Source of the DNA: an uncultured Clostridia bacterium
GTDB taxonomy: Bacteria; Bacillota; Clostridia; Oscillospirales; Ruminococcaceae
Assembly (NCBI GenBank): GCA_947168885.1
Contig: CAMVNQ010000006.1
Location: 162,371 to 226,370, forward strand
DNA length: 64,000 bases
Direction of reading: 5' to 3'
Below, in pieces: positions 18,565 through 26,506 of this stretch (its first letter is position 1; the number at the start of each line of letters is the position of its first letter). Both the position numbers and the translations under genes were made by a program. The notes beneath the pieces are model-generated. The model was not told the DNA's origin, ran no database searches, and was given only the letters and a program-made list of their open reading frames with translations.

Positions 18565-20055
18565 ATGAAGCATCTTTCATTAGAAAAACTGTCCTGTACA
18601 GTGGTTAGTAAGAGAAAAGCACTGAAGCTTTCGCAGAGCGGTCTTGCTGAAAAGACCGGTATCAACCGTTCATTGCTGTCCAGACTGGAAGCTCTCGATT
18701 ACACGCCCTCTGTGGATCAGCTTTTGGCGCTCTCGGAGGTTCTGGAGTTCGACTACAGAGATGTGATTGCTGATGACACTGTTGAACAGAAAAGCGCAGA
18801 GCGCAAGAAGATAGCCGTTGCAGGAATGGGATATGTGGGGCTTTCCCTCGCCGTACTGCTCTCCCAGCACAATGACGTGACTGCTGTGGATATCGTACCC
18901 GAAAAAGTTGAAAAGCTTAACAACTGGCAGTCTCCCATTCAGGATGACTTTATCGAGCAGTATCTCGCAGAGCATGATGAGCGTCATCTTTCCCTCACAG
19001 CTACCACGGACGGCGAAAGTGCGTACAAGGATGCGGATTATATCATCATTGCTGCTCCTACCAATTATGACACCAAGACAAATTTCTTTGACTGCTCCGC
19101 CGTTGAAACTGTTCTGGAGCTTATCAAGGCGACCACAAAGCAGAAGAAGCAACCTGCAATAATTATCAAGTCCACAATTCCGGTCGGCTACACAGCGCAG
19201 GTTCGTGAAAAGGTCGGCATGGACAACATCATCTTCAGCCCGGAATTTCTGAGAGAATCCAAGGCTCTCTATGATAATCTCTACCCAAGCCGTATCATAA
19301 TCGGCTCTGACGAGAAGAACATGAAGGCGGCGGAGACGTTTGCTGAATTGCTCCAGAATGGTGCAATCAAGACAAATATACCTGTTCTTTTCATGCCTAC
19401 AACTGAAGCTGAAGCTGTGAAGCTGTTCGCCAATACATATCTCGCACTCCGCGTTTCTTTTTTCAACGAGCTGGACACCTATGCAGAGGTAAAGGGCTTG
19501 AATACAGCGGATATCATTCGTGGTGTCTGCCTTGATCCACGTGTGGGAGACTACTACAACAACCCGTCTTTTGGTTATGGCGGCTACTGCCTGCCGAAGG
19601 ATACAAAGCAGCTTATTGCGAATTATCAGAACGTTCCTCAGAACATTATATCTGCTATCGTTGAGTCCAACCGCACAAGAAAGGACTTCATTGCAGACAG
19701 GATCCTTGAGATCGCAGGCATATACGGCAGCAGCGCTTCTTATTCTGCCGAGCAGGAAAGCAAACAGAAGGAAATCATTGTGGGTGTGTACCGCCTGACA
19801 ATGAAAAGCCACAGCGACAACTTCCGCCAATCCTCCATTCAGGGTGTTATGAAGCGTATTAAGGCAAAGGGCGCAACCCTTATCATTTATGAGCCGACGC
19901 TTGAAAACGGCAGCACTTTCTTTGGTTCACTCGTTGTGAACGATCTGAAGAAGTTCAAGAAGAAGTGCGGATGCATCGTTGCCAACCGCTACGATCCTGT
20001 CCTTGACGATGTGGCAGAGAAAGTATATACAAGAGACCTGTTCCGGAGGGATTGA
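18565..20055 (+). CDS. UDP-glucose 6-dehydrogenase fused to an N-terminal XRE DNA-binding domain
   Basis: Residues 1-70 are a helix-turn-helix of XRE type ([22 protein letters not shown]). From residue 80 the protein is a nucleotide-sugar dehydrogenase: [13 protein letters not shown]-binding loop at about 87, [11 protein letters not shown] and the [14 protein letters not shown] motif with catalytic Cys342. It would oxidise UDP-glucose to UDP-glucuronate for the polysaccharide. The 496-aa length is about 80-100 more than a plain short Ugd, explained by the added domain. The start follows GGAGGTAGATTTGT. The DNA-binding domain suggests autoregulation or control of the locus, which is inference. 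The UDP-glucuronate epimerase follows immediately. Confidence 0.9.
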   Translation: MKHLSLEKLSCTVVSKRKALKLSQSGLAEKTGINRSLLSRLEALDYTPSVDQLLALSEVLEFDYRDVIADDTVEQKSAERKKIAVAGMGYVGLSLAVLLSQHNDVTAVDIVPEKVEKLNNWQSPIQDDFIEQYLAEHDERHLSLTATTDGESAYKDADYIIIAAPTNYDTKTNFFDCSAVETVLELIKATTKQKKQPAIIIKSTIPVGYTAQVREKVGMDNIIFSPEFLRESKALYDNLYPSRIIIGSDEKNMKAAETFAELLQNGAIKTNIPVLFMPTTEAEAVKLFANTYLALRVSFFNELDTYAEVKGLNTADIIRGVCLDPRVGDYYNNPSFGYGGYCLPKDTKQLIANYQNVPQNIISAIVESNRTRKDFIADRILEIAGIYGSSASYSAEQESKQKEIIVGVYRLTMKSHSDNFRQSSIQGVMKRIKAKGATLIIYEPTLENGSTFFGSLVVNDLKKFKKKCGCIVANRYDPVLDDVAEKVYTRDLFRRD

Positions 20056-20060
20056 AAAAC

Positions 20061-21128
20061 ATGAGCAAGGTGAAAATCGACCTGAACGGTAAAAGTATTC
20101 TTGTTACGGGATCGCCCGGATTTATCGGCGCAAATCTGGTGCTGAGGCTGTTGAAAGAGATGAACAGCGGTACAGTCGTATCTCTCGACAACATGAACGA
20201 CTACTACGATCCGAAGCTGAAGGAGTACCGCCTTTCGCTTATCGAAAAAAGCGCCGAAGCCTCACCCGTTAAGCATATCTTTGTAAAGGGCTCTATTGCT
20301 GACAAGGCGCTGATCGATAAACTGTTCGCGGAATACCGCTTCGACATTGTGGTTAACCTTGCGGCACAGGCGGGTGTACGATATTCGATCGACCACCCGG
20401 ATGTGTACATCGAGTCAAACATCATCGGCTTCTATAATATCCTTGAAGCCTGCCGGAACAATCCGGTGGAGCATCTGGTATATGCGTCATCCTCTTCCGT
20501 CTATGGCGAAAACAGGAAGGTCCCATTCAGCACAGAGGACAAGGCTGATAATCCTGTCTCTCTTTACGCAGCTACGAAGAAAAGCAACGAGCTTCTCGCT
20601 CATTCTTACTCCAAACTCTACAATATTCCGTCCACAGGCCTGCGCTTCTTTACAGTTTACGGTCCTGCCGGAAGGCCGGATATGTTTTACTTCTCTGCGA
20701 CCGACATACTGGCTGATTCCGGTACTGTCAAAATATTCAACTACGGTAACTGCAAGCGTGACTTCACCTACATTGACGATATTGTTGAGGGAGTTTGCAG
20801 AGTTATGCAGGGTGCACCGGAAAAGGCGAACGGGGAGGACGGACTTCCGCTTCCGCCTTATGCTGTGTACAACATAGGCGGCGGCGTTCCCGAAAACTTG
20901 CTTGACTATATCAGGACATTGCAGGAAGAGCTTGTGAACGCCGGTGTTCTCCCTGCTGACTATGACTTTGAAGGTCATCGTGAACTTGTTGGTATGCAGC
21001 CAGGGGATGTTCCTGTTACCTATGCGGATACAAAGGAGCTTGAAGACGATTACGGATTTCGCCCGAAAACCGGCATCCGTGAAGGATTAAGAAAATTTGC
21101 TCAATGGTACGCTGAATACTATAAATAA
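20061..21128 (+). CDS. NAD-dependent UDP-glucuronate 4-epimerase-like protein
   Basis: An extended short-chain dehydrogenase: VTGSPGFIGANLVLRLL Rossmann motif, HLVYASSSSVYG and the YAATKKS catalytic Tyr/Lys, then RFFTVYGPAGRPDMFYF, which is typical of UDP-glucuronate 4-epimerases. Length about 355 aa is normal. ATG 20061 follows CCGGAGGG at a proper distance; a TTG nine bases earlier also reads in frame. The upstream gene makes UDP-glucuronate, so the pair supplies UDP-galacturonate. Both genes form a two-gene unit ended by a long palindrome. Confidence 0.88.
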   Translation: MSKVKIDLNGKSILVTGSPGFIGANLVLRLLKEMNSGTVVSLDNMNDYYDPKLKEYRLSLIEKSAEASPVKHIFVKGSIADKALIDKLFAEYRFDIVVNLAAQAGVRYSIDHPDVYIESNIIGFYNILEACRNNPVEHLVYASSSSVYGENRKVPFSTEDKADNPVSLYAATKKSNELLAHSYSKLYNIPSTGLRFFTVYGPAGRPDMFYFSATDILADSGTVKIFNYGNCKRDFTYIDDIVEGVCRVMQGAPEKANGEDGLPLPPYAVYNIGGGVPENLLDYIRTLQEELVNAGVLPADYDFEGHRELVGMQPGDVPVTYADTKELEDDYGFRPKTGIREGLRKFAQWYAEYYK

Positions 21129-21170
21129 TGTATCCTCAATAACTGCCTTTTGTCAGTTATTGAGGATACA
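21129..21170. repeat. Long palindrome, copy 1 of a dispersed hairpin element / terminator
   Basis: A perfect 17-bp stem starts TGTATCCTCAATAACTG and closes CAGTTATTGAGGATACA around CCTTTTGT. It lies directly after the epimerase stop and probably acts as its terminator. A related palindrome is at 63951-63982, with 17 of 19 left-arm bases identical. Confidence 0.65.
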
Positions 21171-21278
21171 TTCCTTGATGTCGAGCTCATTCCGCTCTAC
21201 GTGCTGATGAGCATATATTGAATAGCGCCTCCCCACTTGCTAAGTTTCAATAAGGCATAGATAAAAACTGTCGGTTGA

Positions 21279-21422
21279 ATGTATAGTGTGGGGGTTACGC
21301 AGTTTTTCACTCTCGATCACGAAGCGGTAACGGGTTCAGGCGAGCTGACAGAGCAGACCCGTCCCGGACTTCCGATCAGCGGTCAGTTCGGCTGCTTCAT
21401 GCGTTCAGATTATGAACAATGA
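21279..21422 (+). other. Orphan 47-codon reading frame, possible gene remnant
   Basis: Reads MYSVGVTQFFTLDHEAVTG and on through GELTEQTRPGLPISGQFG to a TGA at 21420-21422. Codon choice resembles the flanking genes, but there is no ribosome site and the end overlaps the convergent sugar transferase by 26 bases. I do not recognise the family. It may be a scar of a lost gene between the two polysaccharide sub-units. Confidence 0.3.
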
Positions 21423-22050
21423 ACTTCAATGTTAAAAGTATGATCTTTAAATCAACAATTAAAGATCTCTCCCTGATATATTTTCTGTCAAGTTCAATCT
21501 GTTCCTGTATGCTTAGACTGTTCTTTCCGCCAATCTGCCAGTAGCAGGAAAGCCCCGGCTTGACAAGGAGACGATCGCTCGGCAGGAGCTTCTCCTCACT
21601 CTCGATGAACGGGCGCGGTCCAATGATCGCCATGTCACCCTTCAGAATATTGATAAGCTGCGGAAGCTCATCTATGGAGGTTTTTCTCAGAATACGACCG
21701 ACCCGTGTGATTCTGGGATCATTCTCGACTTTGAAGTTTGCGCCTTGATCAATATTTTGCGACATGAGCTGCGCTTTCAATTCTTCCGCGTTGACACACA
21801 TTGACCGGAACTTATAGAGCACGAACTTGCGTCCGTTCTTACCGATTCTGATTTGTTTGAAAATCACAGGCCCCGGGTCATCTATGTATATCGCGATCAT
21901 CGAAATCAGAAATACAGGTGATAGTATGATCAAAGCCAATAGCGAGCATAAGATATCAAGCAACCGCTTGATGAACTCATACACAGGTTTGCGCTTGAAT
22001 CCTATGGCGTCTGCATCCGTCTGATTATCTTTTTCTCTAACGATGCCCAA
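21397..22050 (-). CDS. Undecaprenyl-phosphate sugar-phosphate transferase (bacterial sugar transferase)
   Basis: The priming enzyme that loads the first sugar phosphate on undecaprenyl phosphate. The 217-aa protein has one N-terminal membrane segment (residues about 30-53, LLDILCSLLALIILSPVFL) and the family blocks IFKQIRIGKNG, LYKFRSMCVNAEE and SIDELPQLINILKGDMAIIG followed by PRP. It is the short single-helix type (EpsL/PglC-like), lacking the four-helix N-terminal domain of WcaJ. It faces the opposite way to the rest of the locus. Which sugar is transferred cannot be told. Confidence 0.9.
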   Translation of the reverse strand: MGIVREKDNQTDADAIGFKRKPVYEFIKRLLDILCSLLALIILSPVFLISMIAIYIDDPGPVIFKQIRIGKNGRKFVLYKFRSMCVNAEELKAQLMSQNIDQGANFKVENDPRITRVGRILRKTSIDELPQLINILKGDMAIIGPRPFIESEEKLLPSDRLLVKPGLSCYWQIGGKNSLSIQEQIELDRKYIRERSLIVDLKIILLTLKFIVHNLNA

Positions 22051-22241
22051 GAAATACTACCCCTCCTTCGTGGCGCTTATGGATTGATAAACACCATCTG
22101 TTTTGATTCAGTATACCAAAAAACCATGTAAAATGTCAAGACCTTTCGGAATGGATATGTAATTTTTTAGCGGCTGACAGTTTCCTGTCAACCGCTTGCA
22201 CCGTTACAATAAAGTTTTTTGCGGTTTTTGGCTCAAAATGG

Positions 22242-22270
22242 TGGACAAATCGCGCAAAGTGTGTTATAAT
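22242..22270 (+). promoter_or_regulatory. Extended -10 promoter before the first glycosyltransferase
   Basis: TGGACA (22242-22247), 17 bp, TGT then TATAAT (22265-22270). Just upstream a hairpin AGCGGCTGACAG / CTGTCAACCGCT with a four-base loop may be a terminator reading either way. Confidence 0.65.
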
Positions 22271-22312
22271 AACTCTATACTATGTTGTGCGTTCAGCAAA
22301 GGTGAAAGAACG

Positions 22313-23449
22313 ATGAATGATTCGGGAGAAGGCCTGAACATAGCAATGTTCGGCCATAAAAGGATTCCGTCACGGGAAGGCGGAGTTGAGATCGTTGTGG
22401 CTGAATTGTCCACACGGATGGTCACTCTGGGACATAGCGTCACCTGCTTTAACCGTTCCGGGCATCATGTGAGCGGTCGGGATTACGATGAAAAAAGGGC
22501 AGATGAATACAATGGAGTGCGGCTCAAGACTGTGTGGACCATCGATAAAAAGGGACTGGCGGCCGCAACATCCTCATTCGCAGCGGCAATCCATGCTGCC
22601 TTCGGCAGGTATGATGTCGTTCATATCCACGCCGAAGGACCGGCTTTTATGTGCTGGCTGCCGAAGCTGTTCGGAAAACGGATCGTTGTCACGGTGCACG
22701 GTCTTGACTGGGCAAGAAAAAAATGGGGAAAATTTGCTTCCTGGTATATCAGAACGGGCGAAAAAAATGCGGTAAGGTATGCAGATAAGATCGTAGTTCT
22801 GAGTAAGGAGATGCAGGAATATTTTTTGAAAACTTATGGCCGGGATACTGTTTATATTCCCAATGGCGTGAATAAACCGGAAAAAAAAGACGCAGCTGAA
22901 ATTGAAAAACTCTGGGGACTTCACAAAGACAGCTATGTATTGTTTTTGGGACGGCTTGTGCCGGAAAAGGGAGTTCATTATCTGCTGGAAGCATGGAAAA
23001 GCATTACGACAGAAAAGAAGCTTGTGATAACGGGCGGCAGCTCTGACACAATGGATTATATCAGAACTCTGAAGGAAAAGGCCGGCGACGACGTCCTTTT
23101 TACCGGCTTTCAACAAGGGAGGGCGCTGGAGGAACTGTACAGCAACGCTTATGTGTATGTTATGCCAAGCGATCTGGAGGGTATGCCGCTCAGTCTTATG
23201 GAAGCTATGAGTTATGGTAATTGCTGTCTGGTATCCGGCATAGAAGAGTGCACACAGGTGACCGGCGATCATGCCGTTGTTTTTGAGAAGGGGAATATCC
23301 GGGATCTGAAAGAGAAACTGCAGGATCTGATCGATCATCCGGACGAGGTTAAAAGGCTTCGGGATACGGCATCGGAATATGTTTGCGAAAAATATAATTG
23401 GAACGATGTTGTAAAAAGAACACTAGACTTATATCACGAAACCGGATAG
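22313..23449 (+). CDS. Glycosyltransferase family 4 (DUF1972-type N-terminus)
   Basis: A GT-B fold enzyme for surface polysaccharide assembly, acting on the cytosolic face. ATG 22313 follows AAAGGTGAAAGAACG; an upstream in-frame extension lacks a ribosome site. The start MFGHKRIPSREGGVEIVVAE is characteristic of the rhamnosyltransferase-like GT4 group with a DUF1972 N-terminal half. The donor-site block SDLEGMPLSLMEAMSYG contains the E-x7-E motif. About 378 aa. It has its own promoter and is followed by a 390-nt gap. Confidence 0.85.
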   Translation: MNDSGEGLNIAMFGHKRIPSREGGVEIVVAELSTRMVTLGHSVTCFNRSGHHVSGRDYDEKRADEYNGVRLKTVWTIDKKGLAAATSSFAAAIHAAFGRYDVVHIHAEGPAFMCWLPKLFGKRIVVTVHGLDWARKKWGKFASWYIRTGEKNAVRYADKIVVLSKEMQEYFLKTYGRDTVYIPNGVNKPEKKDAAEIEKLWGLHKDSYVLFLGRLVPEKGVHYLLEAWKSITTEKKLVITGGSSDTMDYIRTLKEKAGDDVLFTGFQQGRALEELYSNAYVYVMPSDLEGMPLSLMEAMSYGNCCLVSGIEECTQVTGDHAVVFEKGNIRDLKEKLQDLIDHPDEVKRLRDTASEYVCEKYNWNDVVKRTLDLYHETG

Positions 23450-23596
23450 GCGTTTATCAGAATTCAGAAAAATACTGGAAATTCCGAACGGACGGAGGAA
23501 GGCTCTCCCCACCAAAAAAACAAACCGCCGCGATCTCAGAACAGAATTCCGATTCGTGAAAAACAACAAGAATGAGAATTTCGTGCAAATTAGCAC

Positions 23597-23625
23597 TTGC
23601 ATTTCAAAATAAAATGCATTATAAT
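23597..23625 (+). promoter_or_regulatory. Promoter for the polymerase/chain-length segment
   Basis: TTGCAT (23597-23602), 17 bp, TATAAT (23620-23625). The gap 23450-23663 otherwise holds nothing I recognise. Confidence 0.6.
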
Positions 23626-23663
23626 GAAGTTGTCAGAATAACACGCTGATACGAGGCGCTGAA

Positions 23664-23876
23664 ATGAATTTGGTAATATTTGAGAATTCAAACGGTCTTA
23701 TGAGCAGAATCACACAGAGAACAAAAGGCAAGGCTTTCTCTGCTGCAATTATAGACCGTCAGTTGTATGATGCCGAAGGAAGATCCAATCGTCCGCAGCG
23801 TGCGACATTCGGGACGACCGTGGATCGTGAGGTGAACCGGATATGGCGTGGTACTCCCAGGGGAAGTTACAGTTGA
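23664..23876 (+). CDS. Small hypothetical protein at the polysaccharide locus
   Basis: A 70-aa basic protein (starts MNLVIFENSNGLMSRITQ) with GAGG nine nt before its ATG and a consensus promoter 40 nt upstream. Its stop overlaps an in-frame TTG start (23873) of the next gene as TTGA, the same junction type used elsewhere in this locus, which argues it is translated. No membrane segment and no recognised domain. It could instead be a leader reading frame. Confidence 0.45.
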   Translation: MNLVIFENSNGLMSRITQRTKGKAFSAAIIDRQLYDAEGRSNRPQRATFGTTVDREVNRIWRGTPRGSYS

Positions 23877-25198
23877 GCGACACACAATACGAGGAACCTA
23901 AAAAAGGGCTTTTCTATTATCTGATCGTTATAGCCTACATTCTCCTGGTAGCGTTTGCATTTTTGGTGTCCACAGAAAGAAAGGCGATCATACCGCTCTT
24001 CCCTACGATATTCCGGCATGTTTGCGACGTCGGAGTGATCGCCCTTTCAGTGTTATATTTTCTTGTCACCGCCATAAAGTCGCGCATTCATGTAGCGCTT
24101 GATCTGGCATGGTTATGGTCAATTCCTTATATTGGCATAGCGATGATCTCGCTCCTGATCTGGATCCTCAATCAGACGGATCTGAACTATATCATACGAG
24201 GGTTGAATTCGGTCGGCAGTGCCGAATTGACCGCTCTGGCTGTTGCCTGTGCAATATGGACATTCGGCAAAAAAGTGGTTGATTATACCTTCTATGGTGC
24301 AGTGATAGCCGTTGTACTTGTTGTCGTACAGGTAATTCTGGATTATGGATTCGCAGAGTTTGGCCAGCAATACATGACGCTTTTGATTACCTTTACAGGG
24401 AAAACCGGTCCGGCAATGAAGTACATGGAATTCCACGACCTTGCGCAGGGACTCGGAATTTTCCTGATGTATTATACGTGGACGTTGAAAAAAAATCTGC
24501 GCAATGTTCTGCTTTTTGTGGCATCGTTTGTATGCTTTTCACTGAGCCTGAAACGAATTGTAGTAATAGCGCTCATTGCAGGGCTTATGATAGGATGGTT
24601 CATCAATAAGCTCTTATTCAAAAAAAGATGGTATTTTTTGATCGCTTTTGAAGTGGCTTTGTTTTTGGGGGCGTTTGCTTATCTGTTCCTCATAAAGCAG
24701 GGATATTACGGAACAGTGATGAACTGGCTTGGGATCAACACGATGAGCCGCGATGCCATCTATACGTATTATGCTGATTTCTTTGAATTGTCACCCGATT
24801 ACCTCGGCCGAGGGTTGAGATTCATTTACACCCATACCAGTGAAACGACCGATGTGATTGAAGTATCAAAAAATGTCGTGATTGCAGTTCATAATGCACA
24901 CAATGAATACATAACCTATTTTATCGAACTTGGTTTCTTTGGGTTTATCTTCTGGCTGTTGAGCAACAGCTGGATCAAACTCAACGGCATCCGCAGGAGA
25001 TATGGCTGGGAAGCCATGACTTTTACGATGATGGTCGTTGCGTATTGCTTTATTACTTATTTAACTGATAATACATATTTTTATTACTCCATTAATTATG
25101 TTGGCTTCGTCACCAGCGGTGCGGCTGTGATTTCAAGCAGGAAGGCGGCAGTATATGAACAAAATATTGGAAACAGATGGTTGCACCGTGATGAATGA
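23843..25198 (+). CDS. O-antigen ligase/polymerase-like membrane protein (Wzy-type)
   Basis: About 11-12 hydrophobic segments over 451 aa. The large loop near residues 320-365 ends in AVHNAHNEYITYFIELGFFG, the HNxY-type pattern of the O-antigen ligase / Wzy_C family. It would polymerise lipid-linked repeat units outside the membrane. Start choice is open: ATG 23843 has GAGGTGAA seven nt before it, while TTG 23873 has AGGGGAAG and overlaps the small upstream frame. Followed 24 nt later by a chain-length protein, as expected for a Wzx/Wzy-type system. Confidence 0.82.
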   Translation: MAWYSQGKLQLSDTQYEEPKKGLFYYLIVIAYILLVAFAFLVSTERKAIIPLFPTIFRHVCDVGVIALSVLYFLVTAIKSRIHVALDLAWLWSIPYIGIAMISLLIWILNQTDLNYIIRGLNSVGSAELTALAVACAIWTFGKKVVDYTFYGAVIAVVLVVVQVILDYGFAEFGQQYMTLLITFTGKTGPAMKYMEFHDLAQGLGIFLMYYTWTLKKNLRNVLLFVASFVCFSLSLKRIVVIALIAGLMIGWFINKLLFKKRWYFLIAFEVALFLGAFAYLFLIKQGYYGTVMNWLGINTMSRDAIYTYYADFFELSPDYLGRGLRFIYTHTSETTDVIEVSKNVVIAVHNAHNEYITYFIELGFFGFIFWLLSNSWIKLNGIRRRYGWEAMTFTMMVVAYCFITYLTDNTYFYYSINYVGFVTSGAAVISSRKAAVYEQNIGNRWLHRDE

Positions 25199-25222
25199 AG
25201 TGAAAGGAGAGAGTGAAACAGC

Positions 25223-26506
25223 ATGAAAAATCTGGCTACACGTGTAGTTTTCGTGTTACGAAAGTATTTTTTGTGGATCCTGATATTTTCGATCGTTATG
25301 TTGCTGGCATCCTGCCTCTGGTCGTATAGGGAAAGCCCGCGATCAGCTTCGGTGGTGCTGACCTTTACATATCCTAATGCATCAGAGGGTCTTTTCCCGA
25401 ACGGATCTTATTTTAATGCATACGATATTTTCACCGATGATATCGTAGAAACCGGCATCCGCAATGCCGGCCTGGAAGAAATGGTCCAAACAGGGAAGCT
25501 CGCCGATGAAATCAGCATCCTTCCCCGCAGTAACGCATCCTTGCTTACCACGCAGTTTGTTGTCACCTACAATGCAAGACGGGGTGAACAACTCGGTGCA
25601 GTAAGTGCTGAGGGTCTGCTGCATTCGATCGTTTATGCCTATATTGATCATTTTCACAACACTTACAGCAATGATCAGCTTGTCCTTAATCTGAATGTTG
25701 TGGATGAAGAAAAGATGGAATACATCGATTATGTGAAGTACTATAACTCAGCTTTGAATCAGCTGAAAAAATATCTTCGTTCGCAGCAGGACAATAATAA
25801 GGACTTCGTCAGCTCTGACGGAACAACTTTCCAGGAACTGATCAACATTCTTGAAAGATATAGGCTCACGAGTCTGAAAGAGATCGAGGCTATAATAACC
25901 GAGCGTGGTGTCACACATGATCGGAATGCCTATATAGCACGGTTGAACTATGAATTGTGGGATAAATCGAACACCTATACTCTCAACCGTAATATGCAGG
26001 AGCTTTATAATAATATCCTGCAGGATTATAAGTCAGAGCTGACAAGTGTTGTATTTGTTCCGGCTTTGGATTCAAACAGAGAGTTCTATATGTCCAAAAC
26101 GAGGGTCGGAATTGACACTTATTCTCTGAATGTAACGAATTATGAGGAGGCTGCAGAGGAGATCAAGCGTCAGATTGATCAGACAAGTCAGAATATAAAT
26201 ACGATAAAGGCTCCGGCTAACACTTCTGCAGCAGCGTTCAATGCCAAGCGAGTGGACAGTTACCTCGCGATTCTGAAAGAACAGATTGATGCCACTATGA
26301 GCAAAATCCGGGTCATTGAGAAGGAATACAGTAAATATAAAAACCACAATTATGTTACAATGACACCTGTAGTTCCCGATTTTACGGAACGGATCGGGCT
26401 GAAATCTGCTATTTTGTTCACGGTGATCATGGATGTTGTCCTTGTGACCATCCTGGCGTTTCTGAAACGAGAAAAGAAAGCGTCGGAAGAGGTGGATAAG
26501 TATTGA
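25223..26506 (+). CDS. Chain-length determinant-like (Wzz/PCP) membrane protein
   Basis: 427 aa with one membrane helix near residues 14-32 (YFLWILIFSIVMLLASCLW), a large external domain with coiled-coil stretches, and a second helix at about 390-412 (SAILFTVIMDVVLVTILAFL). This is polysaccharide co-polymerase topology. No tyrosine kinase domain is attached. The external domain is much longer than classic Wzz. The stop overlaps the TTG start of the next gene, a paralogue, so both are probably made together. Role in controlling polymer length is inferred from topology and neighbours. Confidence 0.75.
   Translation: MKNLATRVVFVLRKYFLWILIFSIVMLLASCLWSYRESPRSASVVLTFTYPNASEGLFPNGSYFNAYDIFTDDIVETGIRNAGLEEMVQTGKLADEISILPRSNASLLTTQFVVTYNARRGEQLGAVSAEGLLHSIVYAYIDHFHNTYSNDQLVLNLNVVDEEKMEYIDYVKYYNSALNQLKKYLRSQQDNNKDFVSSDGTTFQELINILERYRLTSLKEIEAIITERGVTHDRNAYIARLNYELWDKSNTYTLNRNMQELYNNILQDYKSELTSVVFVPALDSNREFYMSKTRVGIDTYSLNVTNYEEAAEEIKRQIDQTSQNINTIKAPANTSAAAFNAKRVDSYLAILKEQIDATMSKIRVIEKEYSKYKNHNYVTMTPVVPDFTERIGLKSAILFTVIMDVVLVTILAFLKREKKASEEVDKY

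Noticed and set aside
18670..19830. A 386-codon minus-strand frame opposite the UDP-glucose dehydrogenase
   Set aside because: Antisense shadow; the plus frame has all catalytic motifs.
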